Positions 7,820 through 16,807 of a stretch of DNA of 64,000 bases are shown here, in pieces; position 1 is the stretch's first letter, and the number at the start of each line of letters is the position of its first letter. This DNA comes from JAHJQQ01 sp963737555 (GTDB lineage Bacteria > Pseudomonadota > Gammaproteobacteria > Thiohalobacterales > Thiohalobacteraceae), in the NCBI GenBank assembly GCA_963737555.1, contig CAVTTB010000007.1, positions 124,001-188,000 on the forward strand. Direction: 5' to 3'. Under the pieces are notes generated by a model. That model worked only from the letters and a program-made list of their open reading frames with translations, was not told the DNA's origin and did no database searches. A program made the translations under genes and the position numbers.

Positions 7820-8835
7820 TCAATTAACTGGCATGACCATCGACATCGGCCGCGGCTGGCGCATCGCCATCTCCTGCATTTGGGCATGAATCGCCTCGCG
7901 CCAAGAATGGGTTGGGCGATAACCCAGCAGGCGTTCGGCCTTGCCATTGTCGACACCGATATCTTCAATCAGATGAATGATGCTGCGCGTTATCAGCGGC
8001 TCCCAGGGTACGACGGGATCGAGTTTCTCCATCAGCCAGGCAAACGGATAGGCCATGGCGAAGGGCACGCCGAAGTGCGGTTTGGGCAGACCATATTCGT
8101 CATGCAGAAAAGTGATCACCTCACGCACGCGTCGGCACCTCGGGGCCGACGATGTTGAAGCCTTCGTAATCGGCGAGACCTTCTGCAGCGGCCGCGCGGA
8201 CAAAGACCTCGCCGATATCGCGACCATCGATGATCGGCAGACCGGTACGCCCGCCCGCCACCCATGGCACCAGATGCGTTTTCAATCGCGGCACCAGAAT
8301 CGGCAGCACGCCCAGCGCATAGCGGTGGCCCGCAAATATGCCCAGTCGAAGATTGATCACCTGGAAATGCGCATTCGCGACATCACGCAAGGCATCTTCG
8401 ATCCTGACGACATTGCACAGATGCGGCCAGAATGGACGCGGGATACCGTGGCTCTGTGGATCGCTGGAATGTTCGGGTGCAGCGGCGCTGGTGGTGCTGG
8501 TATTGATGAAGCGCTTCACGCCCGCCGCGCGGGCGGCTTCGATCAAGGCCAGATTGGGTTCGAGAAACAGACGCCGGGAATTTTCGACATTGCCCCACAA
8601 CGAACTCCAGGCCGCGGCGTTGCAGAGTACATCGACGCCTTCGACCACCTCCCGCCGATAGACTGGGATCGCGCAGATCGCCTTCGCGCACCTCGCCGTC
8701 AAAGCCTGGCAGCAACTTCCGCCGGTCTCGACAGGCCGCAATCACACGCAACTCTGGATCTGCACATCCTGTGAATGCTTCGAGGACGTGACTGCCGACA
8801 AATCCGGTCGCACCGGTGATCAGAACCGTCTTCAT
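7820..8835 (-). CDS. NAD(P)-dependent epimerase/dehydratase (extended SDR), two frameshifts
   Basis: Starts at 8835 with MKTVLITGATGFVGSHVLEAF, the GxxGxxG dinucleotide-binding motif. The second part, in another frame, carries VDVLCNAAA and KRFINTSTTSAAAPE; the third carries LPKPHFGVPFAMAYPFAWL and a C-terminal GYRPTHSWREAI, typical of the extended SDR end. Indels near 8680 and 8140 split a protein of about 338 aa. The usual catalytic YxxxK is not clear around HSSDPQSHGIPRPF, so activity may be atypical. It is transcribed ahead of the TetR gene at 7168-7740, with about 80 nt between, so that regulator may be in the same operon. Substrate unknown. Confidence 0.8.
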
Positions 8836-9030
8836 ACGCATCTCCATTTTTACATCCGGGCAGCACATGGATCATTACACCGGCTCGCGCCGAACCCAGT
8901 CCAACTGCCGCGAGGCCGAGATTATAATAATACGTATCGTCTTACTTTATCAATCCCCGTCGCGACACCGACCGCGGGAACGCGCTTGACCGACCCAGTA
9001 CGCCGGCGTAGAGTCGCGCCCCGTTACACA
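8836..9030. other. Divergent intergenic region before the riboswitch
   Basis: About 195 bases between the SDR start (minus strand) and the cobalamin riboswitch (plus strand). It must hold both promoters. An AT-rich patch around 8922-8945 is a plausible promoter position, but no consensus boxes were convincing. Confidence 0.4.
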
Positions 9031-9250
9031 GCTTCTGGTGTTCCAAGGATTTTCATCCGCGGAATTAAACGGGAAGCCGGTGCGGTCTCTCACAAGACCT
9101 ATTCCGGCGCTGCCCCCGCAACGGTAAGCGAGTCAAGGCGGATCAATCGGCCACTGTGCATTGCGCATGGGAAGGCGATCCGCTCGAAGAGCCACTCTCA
9201 GCAGAGACGCAACTCTCACTCGCGAGCCCGGAGACCGGCCCGAAGCAAAC
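9031..9250 (+). promoter_or_regulatory. Cobalamin (adenosylcobalamin) riboswitch
   Basis: Conserved blocks of the class appear in order: AATTAAACGGGAAGCCGGTG near 9063, CCCCCGCAACGGTAAGCGAG near 9115, GCCACTG then GGGAAGGCGATCCGC around 9150-9185, and the B12 box AGCCCGGAGACCGGCC at 9225-9240. It lies about 120 nt upstream of the btuB-type receptor start. Expected action: binding of cobalamin represses the receptor and probably the co-transcribed tonB, pduO and DUF2322 genes. Confidence 0.92.
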
Positions 9251-9373
9251 CCGAGTACCGTGTCGCGGAGGGCGATACCGATGGGCGAGCTTTTTCTCCC
9301 ACCTGTTCCCTACTCCCCGGCATGGCTTGTTCATTCCGCGTGCGGGTGTGCGCGAAGCATTGGGAGTCTTTGG

Positions 9374-11324
9374 ATGTTCACGTCTCAATACCGGTCGTTG
9401 ACCGGCATTACTGTCTTATTAATCTCCTCATTGAGCGGCGGCAGCGCGGCTGCCTTAGAAACCGGCGATGAAGTCGTCGTCACCGCCACGCGCCTGGCCA
9501 CACCGGCGGAACGCATTGGCAGCAGCGTCACCGTCATCACCGCGGACGATATCGAACGCGGGCAATACCACTCCGTCAGCGACGCCTTGCAGCGTGTACC
9601 AAGCCTGGGCGTCGTCCACAGCGGCGGCGGCATCGGCAAACTGACCAATGTGTTCAGCCGCGGCACCGAAACCAATCACACCTTGGTATTGCTCGACGGT
9701 ATCGAACTCAACGACCCGAGCAACACCGATGGCCTGATCGATCTATCGCACATCTACATCAAGGATGTGGAACGCATCGAAGTGGTGATGGGACCGCAGA
9801 GCACCTTGTATGGCTCCGACGCCATCGGCGCGGTGATTCAGATTTTCACCAAGCAGGGCGGCGACAAACCCGCCACCGACGTGGAAGCCGAGGTCGGTTC
9901 GTTCGGCACGTTCAATCAATATGCCGGCACACGCGGCAGTGCCGGTGCCTTCACTTATTCTGCCAACCTGCAACATACCGACACCGACGGCGTGTCCGCC
10001 TTGAGCAATCGCTTCCGCCAACCCAACGGTGTACTCGATGACGATGGTCACGAGAACTACAACGCCAGCACCCGGCTGGGGTATACCGCGAGCGAAGCAT
10101 TGCGTTTCGATTTGTCCACGCGCTATCTGCACACCGAAAACGATCTGGATCTGAACAACAGTTTTGCCGCCGACGATTCCGACAGCGCCGGCGATGCCGA
10201 TCAGTGGTTCCTCGGCCTCAATACCTACTTGACGTCGCTGGACGGCATTCTGGAACAACGCCTGGGTCTGAATTATTCCGCCATCGACCGCAAGGACTGG
10301 GACGATCCTGACGCCAGCAATCCCGGCGATTATTCGCGCGAGCACAATCGCGGCTGGAAACGCAAAGTCGATCTGCAGAACGACTTCTACGGCATCGAGA
10401 ATCACATTGTGACACTGGGCCTGGAAACCGAGCAGGACGTGGTGCGTTCGGAGTTGGATTCCACCTCGCTGTGGGGTATGTACGCCTCCTCTACCCAGGC
10501 CGATGTGCGCAACAACGCCGTGTATCTTCAGGATCAGATCCAAGTCAGCGACGATCTGTCCGGCACCTTGGGACTGCGCAGCGACGATCATGACAACTTC
10601 GATCGGGAGACCACGTATAAGCTGGCGATGGCTTACCAAGTGCGCGCGACCGATACGCGACTGCGCGGCTCCTACGGCACTGGCTTCAAGGCGCCGACCG
10701 CGAATCAGCTGTATACACAATCGGTCTCCAGTTTCGGTCCGTTCAGCGGCAACCCGAATCTCACACCGGAGACCAGTCGCGGCTGGGAGACTGGGCGCGG
10801 ATCAACCCTTGGCCGGAGAGCAACTGCGTTTGGGTCTGACCTACTACAGCAACCGTATCAGCGATCTGATTGTGTTCACCGATGACTTCGCCAGTTTGGA
10901 GAATGTGAACAGCGTCGACACCAGCGGCATCGAATCCTATGTCCATTGGGATGTATCCGAGCGTTTCTCAGCCCAACTCGACTATGCACATACCCACGCG
11001 CAGGATCGCAGCACCGACGAGGAACTGCGCCGGCGACCGATGAACAAAGCCACGCTTGGACTCGATTTCCAGGCCACATCCAAGCTAGGCTTGCACGCTG
11101 AAACGATCTACATCGGCGAGCGCTACGATACCGACGCCGTGAACTTCAGCCGCATCCTGCGCCCAAGCTATACCCTGACCAATATCGCGGCGCAGTACCA
11201 GATCGATGCCCAGTGGCAATATTTCCTGCGGATCACCAATCTGTTCGACCGTGACTACGAAGAACCGGATGGCTTCGAACAGCCCGGCATCGGCGCCTTT
11301 ACCGGCGTGAAGCTGGCTCTCTAG
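9374..11324 (+). CDS. btuB: TonB-dependent vitamin B12 receptor, frameshifted
   Basis: Outer-membrane active transporter. The start at 9374 gives a signal peptide (MFTSQYRSLTGITVLLISSL...) and then a TonB box-like EVVVTATR, the plug domain (SSVTVITADDIERGQYHSVS, GPQSTLYGSDAIGAV) and a beta-barrel ending ITNLFDRDYEEPDGFEQPG with a terminal Leu. One extra base near 10790 (GAGACTGG read instead of GAGCTGG) breaks the frame; corrected length is about 650 aa, close to BtuB size. Preceded by a cobalamin riboswitch, which makes cobalamin the likely ligand. Confidence 0.92.
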
Positions 11325-11335
11325 GAATGATCACC

Positions 11336-12110
11336 ATGACGGTATCCGCAGACAGCGCGCGCACACTTCAGAACCCGGACTGCCCGATGCAGCCCGGGCT
11401 TGCACGCGCACCGTTGTTGATACCGTTGTTGGTCTTTTCGGTGATCCTGCACGCGGCCGTGATCGGCTACTGGCCGGATGCCCCCGCGGCGATGACCGCA
11501 CCGTTGCCCGCCGCGCAACTCACCCTGCATGTGCGCACGCAAGGCATGGACAACGGGCATGTCGATACGCAACACAGCGCCACGTCTCAAGCACAGGCCA
11601 TCCCTGTTGCCGCTGCATTACAGCGTTCTGAACCGACGCAAGACACACCGGTGACAACGCGAAAGATCAGCCACAGCGCAGAGGTGGCACGCACCACCAC
11701 AGGCGACGCCCAGCGCAGCACGCGCTGTCGTGACAACAGAAATGGGGACATCACTCACTCACTCACCCACTCGCACGCTTGCCACCACGATCGCTACGAT
11801 GGATGACGGCAACGCGCTGCGCAAACAATTGAACGGCAGTCTGCAGCGCGCACTCATCGCCCACTTCGAGTATCCGCCACTCGCCCGCCGCCGCGGCTGG
11901 GAAGGCGTCGTTCAAGTCGGTGTGCGCGTCGAGGCCGATGGACAACTCAGTCGTCTGCGGCTGGTCGCCACCTCGGGACATGCGCTGCTGGATCGCGCCG
12001 CGTTGCAAAGCCTGGGGCACGTCGACCGCCTTAAAGATTCCGTTGACTGGCTGAACGGTCGACAGGTCGACATGATTCTGCCGGTCCGTTATCAACTCAT
12101 CGACAGCTGA
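11336..12110 (+). CDS. TonB-like energy transducer, frameshifted
   Basis: Starts just after the receptor stop; the ATG at 11336 has AGGA at proper spacing, whereas the ATG at 11327 is too close. One N-terminal membrane anchor (LLIPLLVFSVILHAAVIGYW), a polar Thr/Gln/Ser-rich linker, and a C-terminal TonB domain (FEYPPLARRRGWEGVVQVGVRVEADGQL...ALLDRAALQSL) in another frame. An indel near 11725 joins the parts (about 258 aa). It probably transmits proton-motive force to the adjacent receptor. The linker is less Pro-rich than in classic TonB. Confidence 0.85.
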
Positions 12111-12120
12111 CACTCAAACC

Positions 12121-12666
12121 ATGGGCAACCGCCTCTCCAAGATCTACACCCGCACCGGCGACAAAGGCGACACCGGCCTCGGCGATGGCTCGCGCGTCGA
12201 CAAAGACAGTCTGCGCGTCGAGGCCTTCGGCTGCGTCGACGAACTCAACAGCCATATCGGTCTGCTGCTCGCGCAGGCAGCCGTACCCGCCGCGATGCGC
12301 GCAACACTCATCGACGTGCAACACGATCTGTTCGATCTCGGCGGCGAACTGTGCATACCCGGGCATCAGGCCATCCATGACGCGCACATCGAGCGACTCG
12401 AACAGGCGCTCGATGCCCTCAATGCCGATCTCCCGCCGCTGCAGGAATTCATTCTGCCCGGCGGCAATATCGCGGCGGCGACCGCGCATGTCGCGCGCAC
12501 GGTGTGCCGTCGCGCCGAACGCCGCGTGGTCAGTCTGGCGCGACACGAAGCCGTCAACGCGCCGGTACTTGGCTATCTCAATCGCCTTTCCGACCTGCTG
12601 TTCGTTATCGCCCGCGTGTTGGCCCGCGCCGACGGCGGCGAAGTCTTGTGGCGGCGCGACCGCTGA
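12121..12666 (+). CDS. pduO: ATP:cob(I)alamin adenosyltransferase, PduO/MMAB type
   Basis: Makes adenosylcobalamin from cob(I)alamin and ATP. The N-terminal ATP-binding motif KIYTRTGDKGDTGLGDGSRV is intact; FGCVDELNSHIGLLLA and the final LNRLSDLLFVIARVLAR are characteristic, with length 181 aa as usual. It lies 10 nt after the tonB-like gene, so it is probably under the riboswitch. With receptor, TonB and btuCD this gives uptake plus activation of corrinoid. No corrin ring synthesis genes are visible in the window, so the organism may salvage B12, but that cannot be settled here. Confidence 0.94.
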   Translation: MGNRLSKIYTRTGDKGDTGLGDGSRVDKDSLRVEAFGCVDELNSHIGLLLAQAAVPAAMRATLIDVQHDLFDLGGELCIPGHQAIHDAHIERLEQALDALNADLPPLQEFILPGGNIAAATAHVARTVCRRAERRVVSLARHEAVNAPVLGYLNRLSDLLFVIARVLARADGGEVLWRRDR

Positions 12667-12668
12667 AC

Positions 12669-12986
12669 ATGACGACCTTCGCCGACAACCTGCGCTCGCT
12701 GCCGCCTGTCGATCACATCGTGCGGCTTGAGCTTTTTGATGCCCGCGAACAACCGCTGGGCACCATCGATAACCGGCCCGGCAGCGCCGGTTCAGTCGCC
12801 GTCTATCATGCCGTGATGCGAGCGGATGGTTGGCTGGATCACAGCGCGTCCGAGCGGGCGCTGGCGCTGTATGGCGAACACACCGCGGAGGCGCGCGCAC
12901 ATCCTGGCAAGCATCCCAACATCGACCGTCTGCTGGCGCTCATCGACAGCGGCCAACGGCTGCGTATCAAGATCGTATCCCGCTGA
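12669..12986 (+). CDS. DUF2322-family protein
   Basis: Two nt after the adenosyltransferase stop, so translationally close. 105 aa, no membrane segment. The beginning FADNLRSLPPVDHIVRLELFD and the conserved block LALYGEHTAEARAHPGKHPNIDRLLALI are what I recall of DUF2322; function is unknown. Family assignment comes from memory of the pattern. Position as the last gene of the B12 operon is the only functional hint. Confidence 0.75.
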   Translation: MTTFADNLRSLPPVDHIVRLELFDAREQPLGTIDNRPGSAGSVAVYHAVMRADGWLDHSASERALALYGEHTAEARAHPGKHPNIDRLLALIDSGQRLRIKIVSR

Positions 12987-13017
12987 CACTCACGGCGCTT
13001 ACCACCGCGCTGAAAAA

Positions 13018-13728
13018 CTAAACCGGCATCTCCAGGCCTTTCGCGATCGGCCCATACGGCTCGTCACGGTGTTTATCGTGATAGTGCATGCGGTATTGGG
13101 TGAAGCGCTGGAGATCGTCGAAGTGCAGGAAGGGATTGCCGGCAATCTGTTCGCGTAGCGTGGAGGTCTCGGCCACGGAATAATTGTGCCCGGGCCGGAT
13201 CAGGGTTTCTTCGGCTAATTTTTCGCGCATATCCTTCAACGTCCAGAACATCTGCTCCGGGTCGCCACCACGCAGATCGCAGCGCCCGCAGCCATACACG
13301 AACAGCGTATCGCCGGTAATCAGATCGTCACCCAATTGATAACACGCGGAACCCGGCGTGTGTCCCGGCGTGTGCAGGATTTTGATCTCGGTGTCACCCA
13401 GGGCAATGCGATCACCGCCGTGATGCAGTGTCGGTATATCCAGATAGTGGCCCCAGAACTGCGCCTCCGGCTTGAGCAGATGCACCTGCGCATCGCAACT
13501 GCGCAACAGCTCCTCGATGCCGTTGATGTGATCGTGATGGCTGTGGGTGAGCAGCACATCGCTGATGATCAAATCACGTTCACGCGCCAAGGCGAGAATC
13601 TCCGGCACATCCCAGGCAGGATCGACGACGGCGGTACGGCGGGTGCGCAGGTCCTCGATCAGATAGACGAAGTTCGCCATCGGCCCGAGTTCCAGGGCGT
13701 GAATGCGATGCGCTGTTTGCGTGTTCAT
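13018..13728 (-). CDS. Metallo-beta-lactamase-fold hydrolase, glyoxalase II-like
   Basis: Metal-binding motif THSHHDH at residues 61-67, then HTPGHTPGSACY, a GDTLFVYGCGRCDL segment with the bridging Asp, and a late PGHNYS His. The start at 13728 follows GAGGAGCCCGAT. About 236 aa. The shape resembles hydroxyacylglutathione hydrolases and related persulfide-type hydrolases; the C-terminus (FDDLQRFTQYRMHYHDKHRD) is not the classical GloB substrate domain, so I do not name it gloB. Convergent with the DUF2322 gene. Confidence 0.85.
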   Translation of the reverse strand: MNTQTAHRIHALELGPMANFVYLIEDLRTRRTAVVDPAWDVPEILALARERDLIISDVLLTHSHHDHINGIEELLRSCDAQVHLLKPEAQFWGHYLDIPTLHHGGDRIALGDTEIKILHTPGHTPGSACYQLGDDLITGDTLFVYGCGRCDLRGGDPEQMFWTLKDMREKLAEETLIRPGHNYSVAETSTLREQIAGNPFLHFDDLQRFTQYRMHYHDKHRDEPYGPIAKGLEMPV

Positions 13729-13839
13729 ATCGGGCTCCTCGGCGCGGGTGGAATTACCGGAGAATACCTGCATTATGGCCGACATGGCTCCTTTACACCT
13801 ACACTCGAATCCAAACTAACAAGCTGCGCAGGAGATCCG

Positions 13840-14220
13840 ATGCAAATCCACATCATCCAACCCGACCCCGCGCTGGAATATGCCTTTATCGAAGGCTGCG
13901 GCATTCTGGAGAGCTGGAACAATCCCGACGACCCGCACGCGTCGATTGCGCGGGCCCGGGTCGCGCCCGGCGTGACAACACGCTGGCATGCGCTCATCGA
14001 CGTAACCGAACGGTATTTGATCGTGAGCGGTACGGGCCGGGTGGAGATCGGCGATGCAGCGGCAACAGATCATCGTGTGGGAGATGTTCAGGCGGGCGCT
14101 GTGGTGGTGATTCCCGCGGGCGTGCGACAGCGGATTACCAATACGGGCACGGAGGATCTGTTGTTCTATGCGATCTGCACGCCGCGCTTTACGCCGGCGT
14201 GTTATGCGGCGTTGGACTGA
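13840..14220 (+). CDS. Cupin-domain protein
   Basis: Start at 13840 behind GGAGATCCG. 126 aa single cupin: ASIARARVAPGVTTRWHALIDVTERYLIVSGTGRVEIG is motif 1 (the usual second His is replaced, H..T-E) and VGDVQAGAVVVIPAGVRQRITNTGTEDL is motif 2 without a clear metal His (RQRITN). This resembles small cupins tied to mannose-6-phosphate isomerase-like or sensing functions; role unknown. Its 3' end overlaps or abuts the end of the convergent HhH gene. Confidence 0.85.
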   Translation: MQIHIIQPDPALEYAFIEGCGILESWNNPDDPHASIARARVAPGVTTRWHALIDVTERYLIVSGTGRVEIGDAAATDHRVGDVQAGAVVVIPAGVRQRITNTGTEDLLFYAICTPRFTPACYAALD

Positions 14221-14853
14221 GCGCCGAATCCGGTGCCGACAGGACGCATCCGGTCGACCGAACTGGGCGCGCAACTTGCGTAAGGTCGCCGGGCCGATAC
14301 CGGGCGCGGCCAGCAGCGCGCTATCCTCAGCCACACGCACCTGTTCGGCCGTGCGGAATCCCGCCGCGTACAAGGCGTAGGCAATGCGCACATTGATGCC
14401 CGCCGCCTTGACCGCGCGGAAGAACCGCTGCGGATCATCGCCGCTGCTGTGCTCGGCTGCACTGGGTGTGTTAACCGGTGCGGCGCAGGGTATGTGTGCG
14501 GATGCTTCGGCAGATGGCTGACGCATGGCAACGCCTTTAATCCGCCGCCGCTCGTCTATGGCGGCGGCCGCGCTCAGGCCGGTCACCGCCAGAAAGTGGC
14601 GTGCCGCGACCAGTAGCAGTACCGCGGCGAGCCATTGCGCTATAGATTCATTGCGCGGCAGATCCATCAACACACACTGGGTCGCCAGCGCGGCGGCCCA
14701 TACGACGCATAGCGCGGCAAAGGCCGCGAAACCGGCCGACCAGAGACGTGCCGGATGGCGGGGGCGCCAGCGCTGAGCGTATTTCACCAACCAGGCGCCC
14801 AGTTCATCAAACCAGGTACGGTCGTGATAAAAATTATCGTCGTGGGAATTCAT
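14202..14853 (-). CDS. Membrane protein with helix-hairpin-helix C-terminal domain
   Basis: The start at 14853 follows GAGAG. The N-terminal cytosolic segment (FDELGAWLVKYAQRW) is followed by two hydrophobic helices (SAGFAAFAALCVVWAAALAT and SIAQWLAAVLLLVAARHFL). After a polar linker comes an HhH-like domain: YALYAAGFRTAEQVRVAEDSALLAAPGIGPATLRKLRAQF. In the open frame it continues antisense through the whole cupin gene, which is implausible; an indel near 14250 would give the stop at 14202 (tail GAQSNAA). Function unknown; HhH suggests DNA or protein contact. Confidence 0.6.
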
Positions 14854-15028
14854 AAGCTCTCGTTCCATGTGAGTCACTATCCGAAATTCATCCGGGCAAA
14901 TCTGTGACCGATGCCACACGCTTCGCGCGTCAATCGCTTGCGGTTGAATTCACGCGCACATAACGCCACTATCAGCGCCTCAATCCGATAGCGTATTGAG
15001 ACTTGGCGAGTACAAAGGCAAGCCCACC
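14854..15028. other. Divergent intergenic region
   Basis: About 175 bases between two divergent genes. It carries ACTCACATGGAACGAGAG just before the minus-strand start; no other signals recognised. Confidence 0.35.
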
Positions 15029-15793
15029 ATGCATATTCCAGATGCTGATACCTTCATGACACTGTTGCAGGAGATCTCCAGCTGCACCCGCAAGGTGTCA
15101 GTGAGTATGACCTTTTGCCGCACCTGCGCAGCGGCTTCGCGACGGCGCGCTCGGCGACCCCGATCCGGTTGCGGACCTATCCCTACGGCCATGACCATCC
15201 TTGATCCGCGCAAGCAGCCCGCGTGATGATGTGCGCCAAAATTAGTCCTGCATCCAGCCGCCAGCCAAGCGGCGCCAGACCCCGCGGCGATCATCCGTGT
15301 ACTGCGCGACATCGGGCTGATCGGCACGAGTTTCACACTCGACGAGCAAACACATTTTTTCACCGGACAGGATTTTCTGGACGGTGTCAGTTTCCTCGGT
15401 TGCGCACCGTCGATACAGTTGGAACCGCCCGCGCCACCGGTTGATCAACACGCAGAGGCGCGCGCCGGTCGGTTCTGCCATATCCAACTGCATACGCCCA
15501 CCGACACACCGCAGCTGCGCCATAAAAACGGTCAGAATCCGCGCTGCCGCCGTTGCCGGGCCGATATTCCCGCACCACTGCTGCACGCAACGACGACCGA
15601 GCTCCGCTGCGCCGACTGCGGGCACACCACGCCGCTGTCCGAATTGAACTGGCGACAGTCCGGCGGCTTTGCCCGCTGCTTCCTGGATATCTGGGGCATC
15701 CACACCGCAGAGGCGGTGCCCAGCGACCGGCTGCTCGACGGCCTGGCCCAGCTCAACGACGGCCCCTGGCAGTTCTTCTATATTGAAGACTGA
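15029..15793 (+). CDS. Conserved hypothetical with zinc-ribbon-like cysteines, several frameshifts
   Basis: Three frames together look like one gene of about 255 aa: MHIPDADTFMTLLQEISSCT from 15029, a middle CAKISPASSRQPSGA near 15230, then AAIIRVLRDIGLIGTSFTLD, FFTGQDFLDGVSFLG and a C-terminal CRRCRAD...LRCADCGHTTP followed by ARCFLDIWGIHTAEAVPSD and YIED. At least three indels between about 15120 and 15290 are needed. The two CxxC pairs suggest a zinc ribbon. Stops at 15224-15229 in the last frame argue against a separate downstream gene. Function unknown. Confidence 0.55.
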
Positions 15794-15892
15794 CAAAACC
15801 TGCGGATGAATCACCCGCCGTAGTTGTGTCAAAATGCCCGCCTCTTAATGATTCACCGATGCCCTGGCAACCCTGGGCCGGAGACCAAGCCG

Positions 15893-16195
15893 ATGTCCGC
15901 TGAAGAAATTTCCCAGGAAGAACGCATCCTGCGCATGATGAAAAAGGTGCTCACGGACGTCGCCAAGGACACCCACGCCAAACCGGGTTTCCGGCACCCC
16001 CTGTCCGAGGGCACGGTGCAGGGTATCCGCGAGTGTCTGGGGTTGATCTCCGCACGGGAGCGCGAATTGGTCGAGGCCCGTGGCAAGACCATGGACAAGC
16101 GCCCGCGCTTCATCGATGAGCCGAAGAAGACCGTGGTGGTCCCGCTCAGCAGCCTCGGCCGCAAGAAAGAGACACCCAGCGGCGATACGCACTAG
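15893..16195 (+). CDS. Conserved hypothetical protein, ~100 aa
   Basis: Start at 15893 with GGAGACC upstream. A soluble, charged protein: EEISQEERILRMMKKVLTDVAKDT, a Pro-rich break, then VQGIRECLGLISARERELVEARGK and MDKRPRFIDEPKKTVVVPLSSL. Mostly helical, no membrane segment or known motif. It is followed by a 96-nt gap and the DUF2384 gene on the same strand. Function unknown. Confidence 0.75.
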   Translation: MSAEEISQEERILRMMKKVLTDVAKDTHAKPGFRHPLSEGTVQGIRECLGLISARERELVEARGKTMDKRPRFIDEPKKTVVVPLSSLGRKKETPSGDTH

Positions 16196-16291
16196 CGACA
16201 ACGATTAAAACCTGCGCAACTCGTCAGGTTTATGGCCAATGCGCCAGATTTTGACGCATAGTGCTTACCAGTAGCGTTTGAGGACACCCCC

Positions 16292-16705
16292 ATGAGTGAG
16301 TTCACCCACGCCAGTCAGGAAGACCGCGTTTACCTGACCCGCAGCATCATCAACCTGCTGGAAAGCTGGGGCGTTGGCTTTACCGAACAGATTGCGATCC
16401 TGGCCCTGCCCAGCGAGTTCACCGCCCGCAGCATGCGCCGTTTCCAGCCGGATACGCCGTTTCCGGACAATGCCGATGTGCTGGAACGCATCGAACATCT
16501 GATCGGTATCGCCGATGCCCTGCGCACCACCTTCCCGCGCAACCCGCAGATGGGACCGCTGTGGATGCACCGCCGCAACAAACATTTCCGTCGCCGCACC
16601 CCGGTTGCGCTGATGGTCGAAGACGGACTCGACGGAGTCATCGCCGTGCGCACCCATCTGGACTGTTCGTTCGCCTGGGCGAGTTCCGGTTCCACGGCCG
16701 GCTGA
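16292..16705 (+). CDS. DUF2384 (MbcA/ParS-like) domain protein
   Basis: 137 aa. INLLESWGVGFTEQIAILALP resembles an Xre-like helix bundle; ADVLERIEHLIGIADALRTTFPRN then GPLWMHRRNKHFRRRTPVALMVEDGLDGVIAVRTHLD is the MbcA/ParS toxin-binding region, where family proteins have a mostly conserved RPLxLM-type ending. In toxin-antitoxin pairs the RES-domain toxin lies directly downstream; here there is a strong terminator and then convergent purT, so it is an orphan. It may be a housekeeping DUF2384 regulator rather than an antitoxin. Confidence 0.8.
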   Translation: MSEFTHASQEDRVYLTRSIINLLESWGVGFTEQIAILALPSEFTARSMRRFQPDTPFPDNADVLERIEHLIGIADALRTTFPRNPQMGPLWMHRRNKHFRRRTPVALMVEDGLDGVIAVRTHLDCSFAWASSGSTAG

Positions 16706-16726
16706 ATTCGGGCCGCGCCACACACT

Positions 16727-16759
16727 AAAAAGCCCCGCTCATTGAGCGGGGCTTTTTTT
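16727..16759. terminator. Strong rho-independent terminator, bidirectional
   Basis: AAAAAGCCCCGCTC / GAGCGGGGCTTTTTTT with ATT loop: a perfect GC-rich stem with A-run on one side and T-run on the other. It sits between the convergent DUF2384 gene and purT and can serve both. Confidence 0.95.
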
Positions 16760-16807
16760 GTTCAGGCGAGCATCACAGCATCATCACATGGCTCATCACA
16801 TCGGGCG

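Noticed and set aside
9743..10720. 325-aa frame antisense to btuB
   Set aside because: Shadow of the receptor: no ribosome-binding site and no domain pattern.
13816..14919. 367-aa reading frame through the cupin gene
   Set aside because: The second half is antisense to the cupin; the natural end is near 14202 after one indel.
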